Shown one piece after another: positions 42,757 through 52,674 of a stretch of DNA of 57,313 nt. The notes beneath the pieces are model-generated. The model was not told the DNA's origin. It worked only from the letters and a program-made list of their open reading frames with translations, and made no database searches. This DNA comes from an uncultured Granulosicoccaceae bacterium. GTDB taxonomy: Bacteria > Pseudomonadota > Gammaproteobacteria > Granulosicoccales > Granulosicoccaceae. The DNA is taken from contig CALDUO010000061.1 of NCBI GenBank assembly GCA_937923745.1, forward strand, positions 1-57,313, in the 5' to 3' direction. Position numbers and translations under genes: made by a program. How positions within the stretch are numbered: position 1 is the first letter of the stretch; the number at the start of each line of letters is the position of its first letter.

Positions 42757-43671
42757 ATGTCTGATAGTCCCGGTAAATCCAGCCACATCGTTGCGCGGGA
42801 AATGGCAGCGCTGCTGGCCCGCTACGTGGAACCCGTTGTCAGCCATGCAGGTGTCAGCGACGATGCCCCAAAGACGCGACCACACGACAAACCAGAGGCC
42901 ACACCAGAAACATCCTTACACGTACAAACAGATGCGATGTCGGAACCGGTCGCAATTCCGCTGGCCAATCCAGTGGCCAAGCAAGAGACATACGACGTGG
43001 CAAATCAAGTCGTCGGTCTGGGTAAAGAGACGTCAACCATGGGCATGACACAAGAACACGAGTTATGGTCTGCAGCGAGGGGCGCTCACGGAGAATTGCT
43101 GTTCTTGCTGAAAATGGGCGATCTTACCGATAAGGGTTATACGTCTAAGGTACACCCGGATTCAGTGCCGATATGGGATGTGGGTGCGGCGATCGGATTG
43201 TCGGAGATTGAAGCTGAATCCATCGCCAGCGATCTGCAGGAACAGGCGTTGATCGCCTACAGCTCACTGGCGGGTGATATCGCACTGACTGAGCTCGGGC
43301 GTTCGGAGCTTGCGCTGTTGTATGCAAGGCCCGATACGCCGACCCAACGTTTTCCGGCATTAACAGCGTTGCTTCGGACGCTACCGGTTCATGTCATACC
43401 GGCTGAGCCGGTGCCCGATGCCGACGGGCAGGTCACCCTTGCAACCGCGACCTGCGATAACCCGCAACCCCCGGCACAGCTAAATGAACCGCTGGCTGAT
43501 TTTGTCGGTCAGCTCGAAGCCTGTTGCGGGGATTTACACATCGGGCAAACTGATGAGGAACCACCGGAAATACCGCTCGACAAGCTGCAACTGGCATTGG
43601 ATCAACAAACGTCGACAGACAGTGAAGAGCTGATTGACGAGCTGCATGAAGTTGCGTCGTCACTGTCATAG
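42757..43671 (+). CDS. Uncharacterised protein with possible winged-helix domain
   Basis: 304 residues with no family I recognise. Residues 1-95 are low complexity (Pro/Ala/Glu/Thr/Val), probably disordered. Residues about 100-190 look like a small globular domain. The stretch [37 protein letters not shown] resembles a winged helix, in which a helix-turn-helix is followed by a beta wing ending in LT..G. The C-terminal 80 residues are acidic. No signal peptide or membrane helix. It lies between metF and rimO on the same strand. The ATG lacks a Shine-Dalgarno; an in-frame ATG at 42802 is an alternative. Confidence 0.6.
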   Translation: MSDSPGKSSHIVAREMAALLARYVEPVVSHAGVSDDAPKTRPHDKPEATPETSLHVQTDAMSEPVAIPLANPVAKQETYDVANQVVGLGKETSTMGMTQEHELWSAARGAHGELLFLLKMGDLTDKGYTSKVHPDSVPIWDVGAAIGLSEIEAESIASDLQEQALIAYSSLAGDIALTELGRSELALLYARPDTPTQRFPALTALLRTLPVHVIPAEPVPDADGQVTLATATCDNPQPPAQLNEPLADFVGQLEACCGDLHIGQTDEEPPEIPLDKLQLALDQQTSTDSEELIDELHEVASSLS

Positions 43672-43733
43672 CAACACGAGAGTCGTGTAGTATTCGTGCT
43701 CTGCCCGAGCTACCCCGAGCGAACTCAAACTTC

Positions 43734-45053
43734 ATGTCAGAATCTCCCAAAGTCGGTTTTGTGAGCCTTGGCTGTCCCAAGGCACTCGTAGACTCCGAAC
43801 GTATCTTGACCCAGCTGCGCACCGACGGCTACGAAATCTCCCCGACCTATGAAGATGCCGGGCTGGTTGTCGTCAATACCTGCGGGTTTATCGACAGCGC
43901 GGTGGCCGAGTCTCTCGATGCAATTGGCGAGGCGATGGACGCCAACGGCAAGGTCATTGTGACCGGGTGTCTCGGTGTGAAAGCAGAGGAAATTCAGGCG
44001 GAATTCCCGGCGGTGCTGGCAGTCACCGGCCCTCAGGCCTACGAGGAAGTTGTCGGCGCCGTTCATCAGCATTTGCCAAACCAACAAGCGCACAACCCGT
44101 TCCTTGAGTTGGTGCCACCGCAGGGAATCAAGCTAACCCCGCGTCATTATGCTTACCTTAAAATTTCAGAGGGCTGCAATCATCGCTGTAGCTTTTGCAT
44201 CATTCCATCTATGCGCGGAAATCTGGTCAGCAGACCCGTCGGTGATGTACTCGAAGAGGCAGAGCGCCTTGTCGCCGCTGGTGTCAGAGAACTCTTGGTT
44301 ATTTCGCAGGACACCAGCGCTTATGGTGTTGATGTGAAATACCGCACCGGCTTCTGGAAAGGACGACCGGTCAAAACCCGAATGCAGGCGCTGTGCGAAG
44401 CACTCGGTTCCCTCGGCGTGTGGGTGCGCTTGCACTATGTTTACCCGTATCCGCACGTGGATCATATTATCCCGCTGATGAGCGAAGGCAACATAGTCCC
44501 GTACCTGGATATTCCGTTTCAGCATGCCAGCCTGCCGGTGTTAAAGCGTATGAAGCGCCCGGCAGCAACAGAAAATACGTTAAAACGTATTGCTCATTGG
44601 CGAGAGCAGTGCCCCGAGTTGACCATCAGAAGCACTTTTATAGTCGGCTTCCCCGGAGAGACCGATGCCGAGTTTCAGGAGCTGCTCGATTTTCTCGATG
44701 AGGCGCAACTTGATCGGGTGGGCTGTTTTGAATACTCTGAAGTTGAAGGGGCCGCGGCCAATGCGCTGCCTGACCCGGTACCCGATGAAGTCAAACACGA
44801 ACGCTTTCACGCGTTTATGGAAAAACAGGCGGCGATCAGTCAACAACGCCTTGCGCAGAAAGTTGGCAAGACTCTACAAGTGTTGGTTGATGCGATCGAC
44901 GACGGTGAGGCTATCGCCCGAAGTCAGGCGGATGCGCCTGAAATAGACGGGTTGGTGTATATCGAAGACGGCGGCTCACTGCCGGTCGGTGAATTCGTTA
45001 ATGTTCGAATCACTGAAGCACTCGAACACGATTTGGTGGCCGTCACCCTATAG
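43734..45053 (+). CDS. rimO: Ribosomal protein S12 methylthiotransferase RimO
   Basis: A 439-residue radical-SAM enzyme that methylthiolates the conserved aspartate of ribosomal protein S12. The RimO signature [16 protein letters not shown] opens the protein (Cys14). Other cluster cysteines are in [11 protein letters not shown] and [11 protein letters not shown], and the radical SAM motif is [15 protein letters not shown]-terminal TRAM domain ends the protein. Its 3' end overlaps the convergent 4-TM gene by 11 nt. Confidence 0.95.
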   Translation: MSESPKVGFVSLGCPKALVDSERILTQLRTDGYEISPTYEDAGLVVVNTCGFIDSAVAESLDAIGEAMDANGKVIVTGCLGVKAEEIQAEFPAVLAVTGPQAYEEVVGAVHQHLPNQQAHNPFLELVPPQGIKLTPRHYAYLKISEGCNHRCSFCIIPSMRGNLVSRPVGDVLEEAERLVAAGVRELLVISQDTSAYGVDVKYRTGFWKGRPVKTRMQALCEALGSLGVWVRLHYVYPYPHVDHIIPLMSEGNIVPYLDIPFQHASLPVLKRMKRPAATENTLKRIAHWREQCPELTIRSTFIVGFPGETDAEFQELLDFLDEAQLDRVGCFEYSEVEGAAANALPDPVPDEVKHERFHAFMEKQAAISQQRLAQKVGKTLQVLVDAIDDGEAIARSQADAPEIDGLVYIEDGGSLPVGEFVNVRITEALEHDLVAVTL

Positions 45054-45447
45054 CAATATCGCGCTTCGCTGTAGATATCGTGACCGTAAACCCCATAACC
45101 ACGTCCATCAGTGATGCGACCGTGATGATCAGGAATGTCGTGTTGCCGACTTGGGGTACCACCAAAAACTCGATCAGAAACACCACAAAGACCAGCAGTG
45201 ACAGTGCATGGTCAATGATGGACAGCACTGAGGTACGGGTTGCTTTGAAGGTTTCGATGTAGAGGAAAACCACCGAGGTGACAATCAGCAGATCGCTGAC
45301 GGTGAACACGATAGTCGCCGTCGATGGCATGCTGAACTCGCCGAGGATGATATTGAGCACCGGTGCACTCGGGCTACCAAACAGCATCACCATATTGGCG
45401 ATGATCAACAGGTACAAAAAAAGCGGGATCGATATAAACAGTCTCAT
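45043..45447 (-). CDS. Small four-helix membrane protein
   Basis: 134 residues with four predicted membrane helices (about 2-24, 44-62, 79-97 and 102-125). Conserved-looking acidic residues (DLL, IDHAL, IEFL, LMDVV) lie in or near the helices. No family recognised. It is the third gene of a tight minus-strand run after the vWA and J-domain genes, 13 nt behind the latter, so it is probably co-transcribed. Its end overlaps rimO. Confidence 0.65.
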   Translation of the reverse strand: MRLFISIPLFLYLLIIANMVMLFGSPSAPVLNIILGEFSMPSTATIVFTVSDLLIVTSVVFLYIETFKATRTSVLSIIDHALSLLVFVVFLIEFLVVPQVGNTTFLIITVASLMDVVMGFTVTISTAKRDIAIG

Positions 45448-45460
45448 GGACTGAGTATAG

Positions 45461-46228
45461 TCATGCCACGTGTTTTAATAGCACCTCTTTTGCCGCGTTA
45501 ATTTTGGCAGCCAAATAATTGCTGCCGCCCTTGTCCGGGTGCATTTTGATCATGAGGCGCCGGTGGGCGTCGACGACATCCTGCCGGGACGCACTGTCAT
45601 CAAGGCCAAGAATGTCTCTTGCCTCGGTAATCGACGGTGTCGCGTTCGACGCACCGCCACCACCTGTGTTGCCCCCGGCGCTACCACCAGCCGCTTCTCG
45701 CCACTGATCGTTACTGTGTTCTTCGTCGGAATAGGTGCGCGCGACCCATGCCTGCAGCAGTCGCGCAGACTCTGGATCATTGGCGGTACATTCGTCGAAC
45801 AGTTGGCGAAGTTCGTCGGGAGACAGCGAATCGAGTTGTCGGCCCGCATGTTGTCCGCTGAGCACGTGACCCGACATCTGACCGGAGTCATGATCCAGTG
45901 TCATATCGAGATAGGCCGTCTGGACCTTTGACTGTTGTCCTTGTCCCGGGTTGTTGACACGGTGCTTGTTAAACAGTTGCGCTAACGATGGCGCAAAGCG
46001 TAATACAAGCGGCAGGAAGCGCATCACCATCGTCATAGCAGCACCGATGAGCGCAAAAATAAAGTGAGCTTTACCCGTGACGGCTGCCACCATGAACACC
46101 AGCCCCAGCGCAATCAGGCCCAGCTTGATCATGCCGGGTTTACCCTGCGCTTTGAGCTTTTTGTAATACAGTTTGTAGATCAGCCAACCGGCGACGCCAA
46201 TGGCGATAATAAAAATAAGACGAGGCAT
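45461..46228 (-). CDS. Membrane-anchored J-domain (DnaJ-like) protein
   Basis: 255 residues. Two or three N-terminal membrane helices (about 3-20, 34-52 and 54-75) are followed by a soluble part. The last 60 residues are a J domain (ARDILGLDDSASRQDVVDAHRRLMIKMHPDKGG) with the HPD tripeptide intact. A Gly/Ser linker (GGNTGGGGASN) precedes it. The C-terminal J domain and N-terminal membrane part recall Tim14/Pam18-like proteins and DjlA-type co-chaperones, which recruit DnaK to the membrane. It starts 8 nt after the vWA gene. Confidence 0.82.
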   Translation of the reverse strand: MPRLIFIIAIGVAGWLIYKLYYKKLKAQGKPGMIKLGLIALGLVFMVAAVTGKAHFIFALIGAAMTMVMRFLPLVLRFAPSLAQLFNKHRVNNPGQGQQSKVQTAYLDMTLDHDSGQMSGHVLSGQHAGRQLDSLSPDELRQLFDECTANDPESARLLQAWVARTYSDEEHSNDQWREAAGGSAGGNTGGGGASNATPSITEARDILGLDDSASRQDVVDAHRRLMIKMHPDKGGSNYLAAKINAAKEVLLKHVA

Positions 46229-46236
46229 ACAGTGGG

Positions 46237-46950
46237 TTAGTCTATTTGTTGCAGCAATTTCTCGGTTCCCGGTGAACGGGCGCTCAGTTGTTTTAACGCC
46301 GATTTCCCACCGGCCGCATATACAGCGACGGCATTGAGCAGTCGTCCAAGCTCGTCTGCTGATGCCTGATTAAACTGGCAATGCGCGCCGCCTGAGAGTT
46401 TTGCCAACTGCGCAAACGCCAGTGCCGCAGTTCTGTCGTTACCCTCCTGAAAGAAAAAAACGGGGACACCCAGCAATTTGAGTTGTCCGGCGAGGTTACC
46501 AAGGGCATCAATGTTTTCTTCCATGCAATCGCCAATAAAGACTGCGGCCGAGACCTGTCGGGAGCGGGCCTGGGTTGCGGTGTGTTTCAGGATTCTGCCA
46601 ATCTGTGTCTGACCGGCCAAACAGGTGACTTTGGCCATGGCAGCGACCATGCTGTCAGCATTGTCTACCCAGCCGCTGGCTTTACATTCACCATAACCGC
46701 GGTAGAACACGAGCTGCATATCGAGTTCGGACAGACCTTTGGTGTGTGTGAACATGTCCTGAACCAGCCGCGAAGACTGCGTCCAGACTGCCTGACGACT
46801 GGCGGTGGCGTCCAGCGAGAAGATAAGCCCCGGTCGACGGTTGTCCTGCGTGGCCAGCGCGTCGCGCTGATCGAGTTCCGCCAGAAAGCTGTCTACTGTG
46901 GACTTGTCGGTGCGGGCGACGGGTTTGCCGGTTTTTGAGGTCAAACGCAT
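46237..46950 (-). CDS. Cytoplasmic vWA-domain protein
   Basis: 237 residues, most of it one von Willebrand A domain. The MIDAS-like motif is FSLDATASR (DxTxS instead of DxSxS), with the later metal-site threonine region near GQTQIGRIL and an acidic residue in IGDCMEE. No signal peptide. It is the first gene of the trio with the membrane J-domain protein and the 4-TM protein. Such vWA proteins often act as assembly or chaperone partners; a role with the J protein is inferred from the 8-nt spacing only. Confidence 0.75.
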   Translation of the reverse strand: MRLTSKTGKPVARTDKSTVDSFLAELDQRDALATQDNRRPGLIFSLDATASRQAVWTQSSRLVQDMFTHTKGLSELDMQLVFYRGYGECKASGWVDNADSMVAAMAKVTCLAGQTQIGRILKHTATQARSRQVSAAVFIGDCMEENIDALGNLAGQLKLLGVPVFFFQEGNDRTAALAFAQLAKLSGGAHCQFNQASADELGRLLNAVAVYAAGGKSALKQLSARSPGTEKLLQQID

Positions 46951-47124
46951 TAAATTTCTGATAATCCTGCCGGGTAGCCAGCATGTTGGTGTTGTCCTTT
47001 ATATAATACTGCCCGTAGTAGCCGAAGGGGAAGTTGATTCGGCAACAATGAGGAAAGGTAGTCTCGCATCGGGTAGGCTGGCGTCGTCTGAGCCAACCGG
47101 CGATGCTTCGGTCCAAATCGATGT

Positions 47125-48117
47125 TTGGCAAGACGTGAGAAACGATCATTTGTGGGTATCAGGAATCATCATTTGGGTCAGGCACTGCTGCACTACAGCA
47201 ACTGGCACCGGCAGGGGGCCAAACCCAATATTTTTATCTTCTCGACACCCCGAAGTGGCTCTACCTGGATAAAAGAGCTCATTGGCTCTCAAGCAGGCAT
47301 CAGATTCTGCAATGAGCCTTTTAACCTTCGCATTCCACATGTCAAAGACTACTTCGCCGTTAACGACTGGTCCGGCCTGTATTCAGACCCCATCAACCCG
47401 CGTGTGTTTGACTACATAGATTCGCTGTATGCCGGAGGTCGGGATACGGCTTTTTTTAATCCGTTTCCGTTCCGCAAACACTATCGGCTGAAAACTGACC
47501 GTATTGTGTTTAAGGTGTTGCATGCACTTGAAGACAGGATGGGCGAGATCGAGGACCGCTATCACGCTACGATGGTGTTGTTGCTCAGGCATCCACTGGC
47601 GGTCAGTACGTCCCGAAAATCGTGCCCGCGACTGCAGGTATTTCTCTCGTCTCCTTATGCCCGTCACTTCACCAGCGAACAGCTGAGTCTTGCCAGCGCG
47701 ATTGTGAAGACCGGGTCGCCGTTGGAGAAACTGGTGCTGAGCTGGTGTTTACAAAATGCAGTGATGCTCAGGCATCAACGCAAACACTGGTTAGTCATGA
47801 CCTATGAGCAGCTGACGCTTGACTCTGACACGATGGTAGACCATGTCTGTGAGCAACTCGATTTGAGTCACCGTGATCTCATCAAACAAAGACTGGGCCG
47901 TGCGTCCGGTTCCACTAATCAGTCTGACATGGCAACCCGTGATGCTTTGTCGGCGGAGCGTTCGGCCGACAGTGCTCAGTTTTTGGTAGAGAAATGGCGT
48001 CAAAAAGTGTCGGTTGAACAAGAGCAACACCTAATGGCGATGTTGCCCGAATTTGGTATCGATGCTTACACGGCAGGACGTTTTTTGCCCGCGCCGCACT
48101 TCTGGATACAGTCATAA
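47125..48117 (+). CDS. Sulfotransferase family protein
   Basis: 330 residues. The PAPS 5'-phosphosulfate-binding loop is FSTPRSGSTWIKELI (about 39-53), and the 3'-phosphate region is VLLLRHPLAVSTSRK (about 150-165). These identify a carbohydrate-type sulfotransferase. Its position at the head of a glycosyltransferase cluster suggests it sulfates a surface polysaccharide or glycolipid. Start uncertain: the frame opens with TTG at 47125, and GTG at 47152 is an alternative. Neither has a good ribosome binding site. It diverges from the vWA-J-domain trio. Confidence 0.82.
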   Translation: MARREKRSFVGIRNHHLGQALLHYSNWHRQGAKPNIFIFSTPRSGSTWIKELIGSQAGIRFCNEPFNLRIPHVKDYFAVNDWSGLYSDPINPRVFDYIDSLYAGGRDTAFFNPFPFRKHYRLKTDRIVFKVLHALEDRMGEIEDRYHATMVLLLRHPLAVSTSRKSCPRLQVFLSSPYARHFTSEQLSLASAIVKTGSPLEKLVLSWCLQNAVMLRHQRKHWLVMTYEQLTLDSDTMVDHVCEQLDLSHRDLIKQRLGRASGSTNQSDMATRDALSAERSADSAQFLVEKWRQKVSVEQEQHLMAMLPEFGIDAYTAGRFLPAPHFWIQS

Positions 48118-48246
48118 CGTGATCTTTATTATGAGCCTCCCGATCTGTCTATCGCGATTCGCACGCCGACCTGTGGTGCTGAGGGTCATCCTGCTCATCT
48201 CGTGGCCACAACCGCTGCAGTCACAGCTTACGAGCAGGAGCTACTC

Positions 48247-50166
48247 ATGTGTGGTATAGCCGGGTTCTGGAGTTCGTCAGCGGTTGATCAAGGTAGCCGG
48301 ATCATGACGCGGATGAATGATGCCATTCGGCATCGTGGTCCTGATGGTGGTGATTGCTTTGCCGATGATGACAAGCACTTTTATTTAGGGCATCGCCGGT
48401 TGTCCATCGTAGAGCTGTCTGATGCCGGTCGGCAACCGATGCACTCTGCTTGCGGACGTTACAACATGGTGTTTAACGGCGAAATCTATAATCATCTGGC
48501 ACTGCGTGAACAGCTGACAGCAGAGCAGGCAAGTATCAGTTGGCGAGGGGGTTCCGATTCCGAGACGCTGCTTGCTGCTGTCAGTCACTGGGGTATGGAA
48601 AAAGCGCTCACATTGATCAATGGCATGTTTGTTATCGTGATACGCGATAAAGCATCCAATACGCTGCATATGGCGCGCGACAGATTGGGCGAAAAGCCGT
48701 TGTATTATGGCTTTACGCGAACCAGTGTCGTCTTTGGGTCAGAGCTAAAAGCATTACGGGCGCATCCGGAATGGGAGGGCGAACTGGACCGCGAATCATT
48801 GGATGCCTACTTACGTTGGTCCAGCGTACCGTCACCACGCACCATTTATCGTAACGTGTTTATGTTACCGGCAGGTCAGTGGGTCACGTTGCACTCACCC
48901 CATGATACCGAATCAACACCGGTGCCGTTTTGGGATGTGTTATCACTCTACCGCAATAACGATCACTCAGCCCTTGAGTCAGCATCTGATGATGATCTGT
49001 TAACAACCCTGGAAGCGCGTCTAAAAGCGTCGGTGAAATCAAGGTTGATGGCAGATGTACCGTTAGGTGCTTTTTTGTCGGGCGGCATTGACTCAAGTTT
49101 GGTGGTGGCGTTGATGCAAGACATCACCAGTCAACCGGTGAAGACGTTCACCATCGGCTTTCACGAAGCCGGGTATGATGAAGCAGTACATGCGCGTGCT
49201 GTGGCCAAACACCTTGGCACTGAACATACCGAACTGTATGTCACTGATGAGGACGCAAGAAATGTCATTCCGGATTTAAGCCAGATGTGGGATGAGCCTT
49301 TCGCTGACTCGTCTCAAATACCGACTTTCCTGGTGTCGAAGCTTGCGCAATCTTCAGTGAAAGTAGCGCTTACCGGCGATGGTGGTGACGAACTTTTCTG
49401 TGGCTATTCACGTTATAAAAAAGCCGCCTCAATCTGGTCACGAATCAAACAGCATCCGACAGCGATACGACAGGTGTTGGGGGCGACAGGCGAGGCGGGC
49501 ACTGCGATGCTGACACCGCTACTCAGTGGTCGCCGTGGCGCTGGTGCTGTGTTCGACGCACAAAAACTGTCCTATCTCTACGGAGCCGGATCAGCCGATG
49601 AATTGTATATGCGTCTGGTCGAGAAAAACGTGCCGGGCGGGGTGTTGGTCAAGGGCGTGAAACGCTCAAAATACGACACGCCGGTCATGGCAAAATTTCC
49701 CGGCAGTTTTGTACAACGTATGATGTTTCGGGACATGTTGCAGTATCTGCCCAATACTGTATTAACCAAAGTCGATAGAGCGAGTATGGCGGTTGGATTA
49801 GAGACCCGGGCGCCGCTGCTGGATCATGAGTTGGTGGAATTTGCGATTGGTTTGCCGATCGACTTTCGTCAGCGCAATGGCAGTGGTAAGTGGCCACTAA
49901 AAAGAATTCTGGGGCATTATGTGCCGCAGTCGATGATTGATCGACCCAAGCAGGGGTTTGGTGTGCCTGTGGACAGTTGGCTGCGTGGCCCGTTAAAAGC
50001 GTGGGCGTCAGACTTGCTGGATCCTGCACGTATTAACAGAGACGGGTATCTTCACGCGGCACCGATCGCCAAAATCTGGGATCAACATTTAAAAGGCCAG
50101 TTTTCTTGGCAGTACCAGCTGTGGAATGTGTTGATGTTTCAGTCGTGGCTTGACCGGCATGGCTAA
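48247..50166 (+). CDS. asnB: Asparagine synthase (glutamine-hydrolysing)
   Basis: 639 residues from ATG 48247, with AGGAG 6 nt upstream. Met is followed by the nucleophile Cys2 (MCGIAGF). The glutaminase domain has RHRGPDGG and VFNGEIYNH. The synthase domain has the PP-loop SGGIDSSLV and LTGDGGDELFCGY. In polysaccharide clusters such AsnB-like proteins often amidate sugar carboxyl groups or related acceptors rather than making free asparagine. Here the flanking sulfotransferase and glycosyltransferase suggest that role, but it is not proven by sequence. Confidence 0.88.
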   Translation: MCGIAGFWSSSAVDQGSRIMTRMNDAIRHRGPDGGDCFADDDKHFYLGHRRLSIVELSDAGRQPMHSACGRYNMVFNGEIYNHLALREQLTAEQASISWRGGSDSETLLAAVSHWGMEKALTLINGMFVIVIRDKASNTLHMARDRLGEKPLYYGFTRTSVVFGSELKALRAHPEWEGELDRESLDAYLRWSSVPSPRTIYRNVFMLPAGQWVTLHSPHDTESTPVPFWDVLSLYRNNDHSALESASDDDLLTTLEARLKASVKSRLMADVPLGAFLSGGIDSSLVVALMQDITSQPVKTFTIGFHEAGYDEAVHARAVAKHLGTEHTELYVTDEDARNVIPDLSQMWDEPFADSSQIPTFLVSKLAQSSVKVALTGDGGDELFCGYSRYKKAASIWSRIKQHPTAIRQVLGATGEAGTAMLTPLLSGRRGAGAVFDAQKLSYLYGAGSADELYMRLVEKNVPGGVLVKGVKRSKYDTPVMAKFPGSFVQRMMFRDMLQYLPNTVLTKVDRASMAVGLETRAPLLDHELVEFAIGLPIDFRQRNGSGKWPLKRILGHYVPQSMIDRPKQGFGVPVDSWLRGPLKAWASDLLDPARINRDGYLHAAPIAKIWDQHLKGQFSWQYQLWNVLMFQSWLDRHG

Positions 50167-51292
50167 AATACTCATCGTAACCAATGATGCCTGGTTTTTT
50201 CATTCACATCGGTTGCCAATAGCAGTTGAAGGAATAGCGCAGGGCCATGATGTCCATGTTGCTGCGCTGGCAGACGATACCGTGCAAAGCATTGAAGCCG
50301 CCGGTTGCACGTTTCACGCGTGGGCGCTAAGCCCGCGGGGTCAATCAATTTCCGGTGAGCTTCGGGCGTTACGCTCATTACGCCGAATCATTCGCGACGT
50401 TCAACCCGATGTCGTGCATCTGATCACAATCAAAGCAGTTATCTACGGTGGCATGCTGACCCGTTGGCTCCGGGTGCCGTCGGTACTCTATGCTATATCG
50501 GGTATTGGTGTCGTTTATTCCTCAAACGCGCTTAAGCCCAGGCTGATGCGGCTCGTGGTTCGACCGTTGCATGCCTTTGCAGTTAAACACCCAAACAGTG
50601 TGGTGCTGTTTCAAAATCCGGATGATCGCGATACGTTGTGCAAGATCCTCGGTATCGATCAGGATCGTGTGGCGATTATTCGCGGGTCGGGCGTTGATAC
50701 TAAACGTTATGTGCCAACCCCTGAGCCCGCTGCGCCACCGTTTACTGTGTTGCTGGCAGCACGTTTATTGCGTGACAAAGGCATCATAGAGCTCGTTGAA
50801 GCAGCGTCACTGTTGGCTAACAAAGGTTATGAAATACGGTGCTTAATCGCCGGTGACTTTCTCGCTACCGGTAATCCGGCTGCACTAACGCAGCATGACA
50901 TCGATGAACTCAGTGCCCGGCACCCGGTGACATTTCTGGGGCAACAAAACGATATCGCGAGCTTAATGGCGAATGCTCATCTGGTTGTGTTGCCATCGTA
51001 TCGCGAGGGTTTGCCCAAAGTTCTGTTGGAAGCTGCGGCGAGCGGACGTGCTGTTATTACCACAGATGTACCGGGCTGCCGTTATGCGATTGATGAAGGA
51101 GTAACCGGTTTATTGGTTGAAGTGCGTGATGCCAACAGCCTTGCTGCAGCGATTGAATCACTGCTGCTCGATGACAATAAGCGCCAGGCAATGGGCGTTG
51201 CAGGACGTGAGTTGGCAGAGAAGGCGTTTGATGTGCGTGCCGTTGTTGCTGATCATTTGGCGTTGTACACACGCCTCATGGGACAACGGTAA
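50159..51292 (+). CDS. Glycosyltransferase family 4 type
   Basis: 377 residues from ATG 50159, overlapping asnB by 8 nt. GT-B fold: the N-terminal half begins KILIVTNDAWFFHSHRLPIA, and the C-terminal donor domain has the EX7E-type motif in YREGLPKVLLEAAASGRAVITTDVPG. It resembles WbpH/PglA-like transferases that add an N-acetylated sugar to a lipid-linked sugar. Tightly coupled to asnB. Confidence 0.85.
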   Translation: MAKILIVTNDAWFFHSHRLPIAVEGIAQGHDVHVAALADDTVQSIEAAGCTFHAWALSPRGQSISGELRALRSLRRIIRDVQPDVVHLITIKAVIYGGMLTRWLRVPSVLYAISGIGVVYSSNALKPRLMRLVVRPLHAFAVKHPNSVVLFQNPDDRDTLCKILGIDQDRVAIIRGSGVDTKRYVPTPEPAAPPFTVLLAARLLRDKGIIELVEAASLLANKGYEIRCLIAGDFLATGNPAALTQHDIDELSARHPVTFLGQQNDIASLMANAHLVVLPSYREGLPKVLLEAAASGRAVITTDVPGCRYAIDEGVTGLLVEVRDANSLAAAIESLLLDDNKRQAMGVAGRELAEKAFDVRAVVADHLALYTRLMGQR

Positions 51293-51301
51293 GGTCAATG
51301 A

Positions 51302-51326
51302 TATCGATAGCCGCAGGCTATCGATA
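51302..51326. terminator. 11-bp hairpin containing a stop codon
   Basis: TATCGATAGCC (51302-51312), loop GCA, GGCTATCGATA (51316-51326). It lies between the convergent glycosyltransferase and multi-TM genes, and the stop codon of the latter (51318-51320) is inside the stem. There is no T-run on either side, so termination, if any, is not classical. Confidence 0.55.
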
Positions 51327-52244
51327 ACTGTGCTGCGATGTTTGCGATACAGGCAAATGGAGCCTCAGATTGTTCGACGCCAGCGCTTCGGAAGACTGGT
51401 GCCAGATCATTGCGCAGTAGTACACGATAAATGCACCAAACAGAACCTCGAACATCTCGTTAAAATTGACGGTGACCACCAACAGTACTGCTGCGTACAA
51501 AAATTGTCCGCTCTGGGGTAACAACAGTTGTAGGTCCTCGGAAATTTTGCTCACCGCTCTGTGCATCCATCCAGTGCTGCCGAGCACCACGACTGTGGCA
51601 ATGATGATCATTGCAATAGGCAGCCAGAACGTCTCGTTGTACAGGTTATGAAAATTGGTTTCCAGCTGATCATTGTGCTCGGCAAAGATGCCGGTGGTCT
51701 CCCAACCAAAAATACGCTGTCCCCAACTGATTTCTTCCATTCCGACAAACAGAATACCAACACCACCCAGAATGCAGAGTGATTTTAGTGCTAATGACCG
51801 TTCTGTTTTTTTCAATCGCCACGCATTGGCCAGCATAAGAAGGCCGCTTGTGATCAGACAGATTGCGGTGAACCACTCAAAGATACCGTCTTCATCGAAA
51901 AAATAAAGCGGCAGGCTGTAAATACCGAGAATATCACTGAAAAACGCGATCAGCGTGATGCCCAGTATTGCATAGAGACCAAACGGTGCCGGTTTGGGAA
52001 GCTCACGCCACGTGGGGAAGTACTGCATGACATGCAGTAAAACAAAGATGAGCCAAATGGCGGTGAGTTCCACCAACACATATTTCTTCCATGGGTCATC
52101 GATTTGTCCGTCGATACTGATTGTGCTGCTCATCAGATTAATCAACCAACCGGAGCTGGTGATACCGATGTGTTCAGTCACGGTAAACAGGAGAATCAGG
52201 CCAAGAGCGCCGAGACCGGCAGTACAGAGGAATTTAAGTTTCAT
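51318..52244 (-). CDS. Multi-spanning membrane protein of unknown function
   Basis: 308 residues from ATG 52244, with about 7-8 membrane helices. A striking hydrophilic stretch in the middle, GMEEISWGQRIFGWETTGIF followed by N-Q-E-x-N-x-H-N-L, has the look of a conserved functional motif in a loop or amphipathic segment. I know similar motifs from uncharacterised membrane proteins but no assigned activity. It sits in the glycan cluster. A longer frame from 52304 would add 20 polar residues. Confidence 0.65.
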   Translation of the reverse strand: MKLKFLCTAGLGALGLILLFTVTEHIGITSSGWLINLMSSTISIDGQIDDPWKKYVLVELTAIWLIFVLLHVMQYFPTWRELPKPAPFGLYAILGITLIAFFSDILGIYSLPLYFFDEDGIFEWFTAICLITSGLLMLANAWRLKKTERSLALKSLCILGGVGILFVGMEEISWGQRIFGWETTGIFAEHNDQLETNFHNLYNETFWLPIAMIIIATVVVLGSTGWMHRAVSKISEDLQLLLPQSGQFLYAAVLLVVTVNFNEMFEVLFGAFIVYYCAMIWHQSSEALASNNLRLHLPVSQTSQHSYR

Positions 52245-52674
52245 GGCGTTATTTCCGTGCAAACGACGCACTTTCGATTTACAAAAGTTTACATTCGCTA
52301 GCATAACCTTGCCAGCTGATGGGTTCTGTGAGCCAATTCAATAAAAGTCGTGAAGTCTTGCAAGGAGAGCTGATTAGCACGGTATTTAACCCGACGGGCA
52401 CGCCAAGGCTCAGCTCCGGCCGTGCAGTCACGCGACGATGGGACACGTATCCAAGACCGCATCAGCGGTTTTAATGTGTTTTTAAGTGATTGAATAACAA
52501 CGGTAAACCGCAGCGATTCTTAAAGTCTCGGGCGTACACGACGGTGACGCAGCTCAAAGGTGCGTGTCATCAGTCATGCCACGGGCGTATGTTGACGGGC
52601 TATAAAAACGGGTGTAATGCAGGATTTAAATGGCGTTTAACTCTACATAACGGTGTGCGTTACCGTTGGGAAAA
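52245..52674. other. Gene-free spacer in the glycan cluster
   Basis: 430 bp. Two small hairpins: ACCGC-ATCA-GCGGT followed by TTT (52456-52472, plus-oriented) and AACGGT/ACCGTT around a 7-nt loop (52649-52667) just beyond the wecA-like stop. A 79-codon frame from a TTG at 52490 has no support. The promoter of the multi-TM gene should be close to 52260-52350. Confidence 0.45.

Noticed and set aside
47121-47160. Upstream ATG at 47121 as start of the sulfotransferase
   Set aside because: Out of frame with the sulfotransferase coding sequence.
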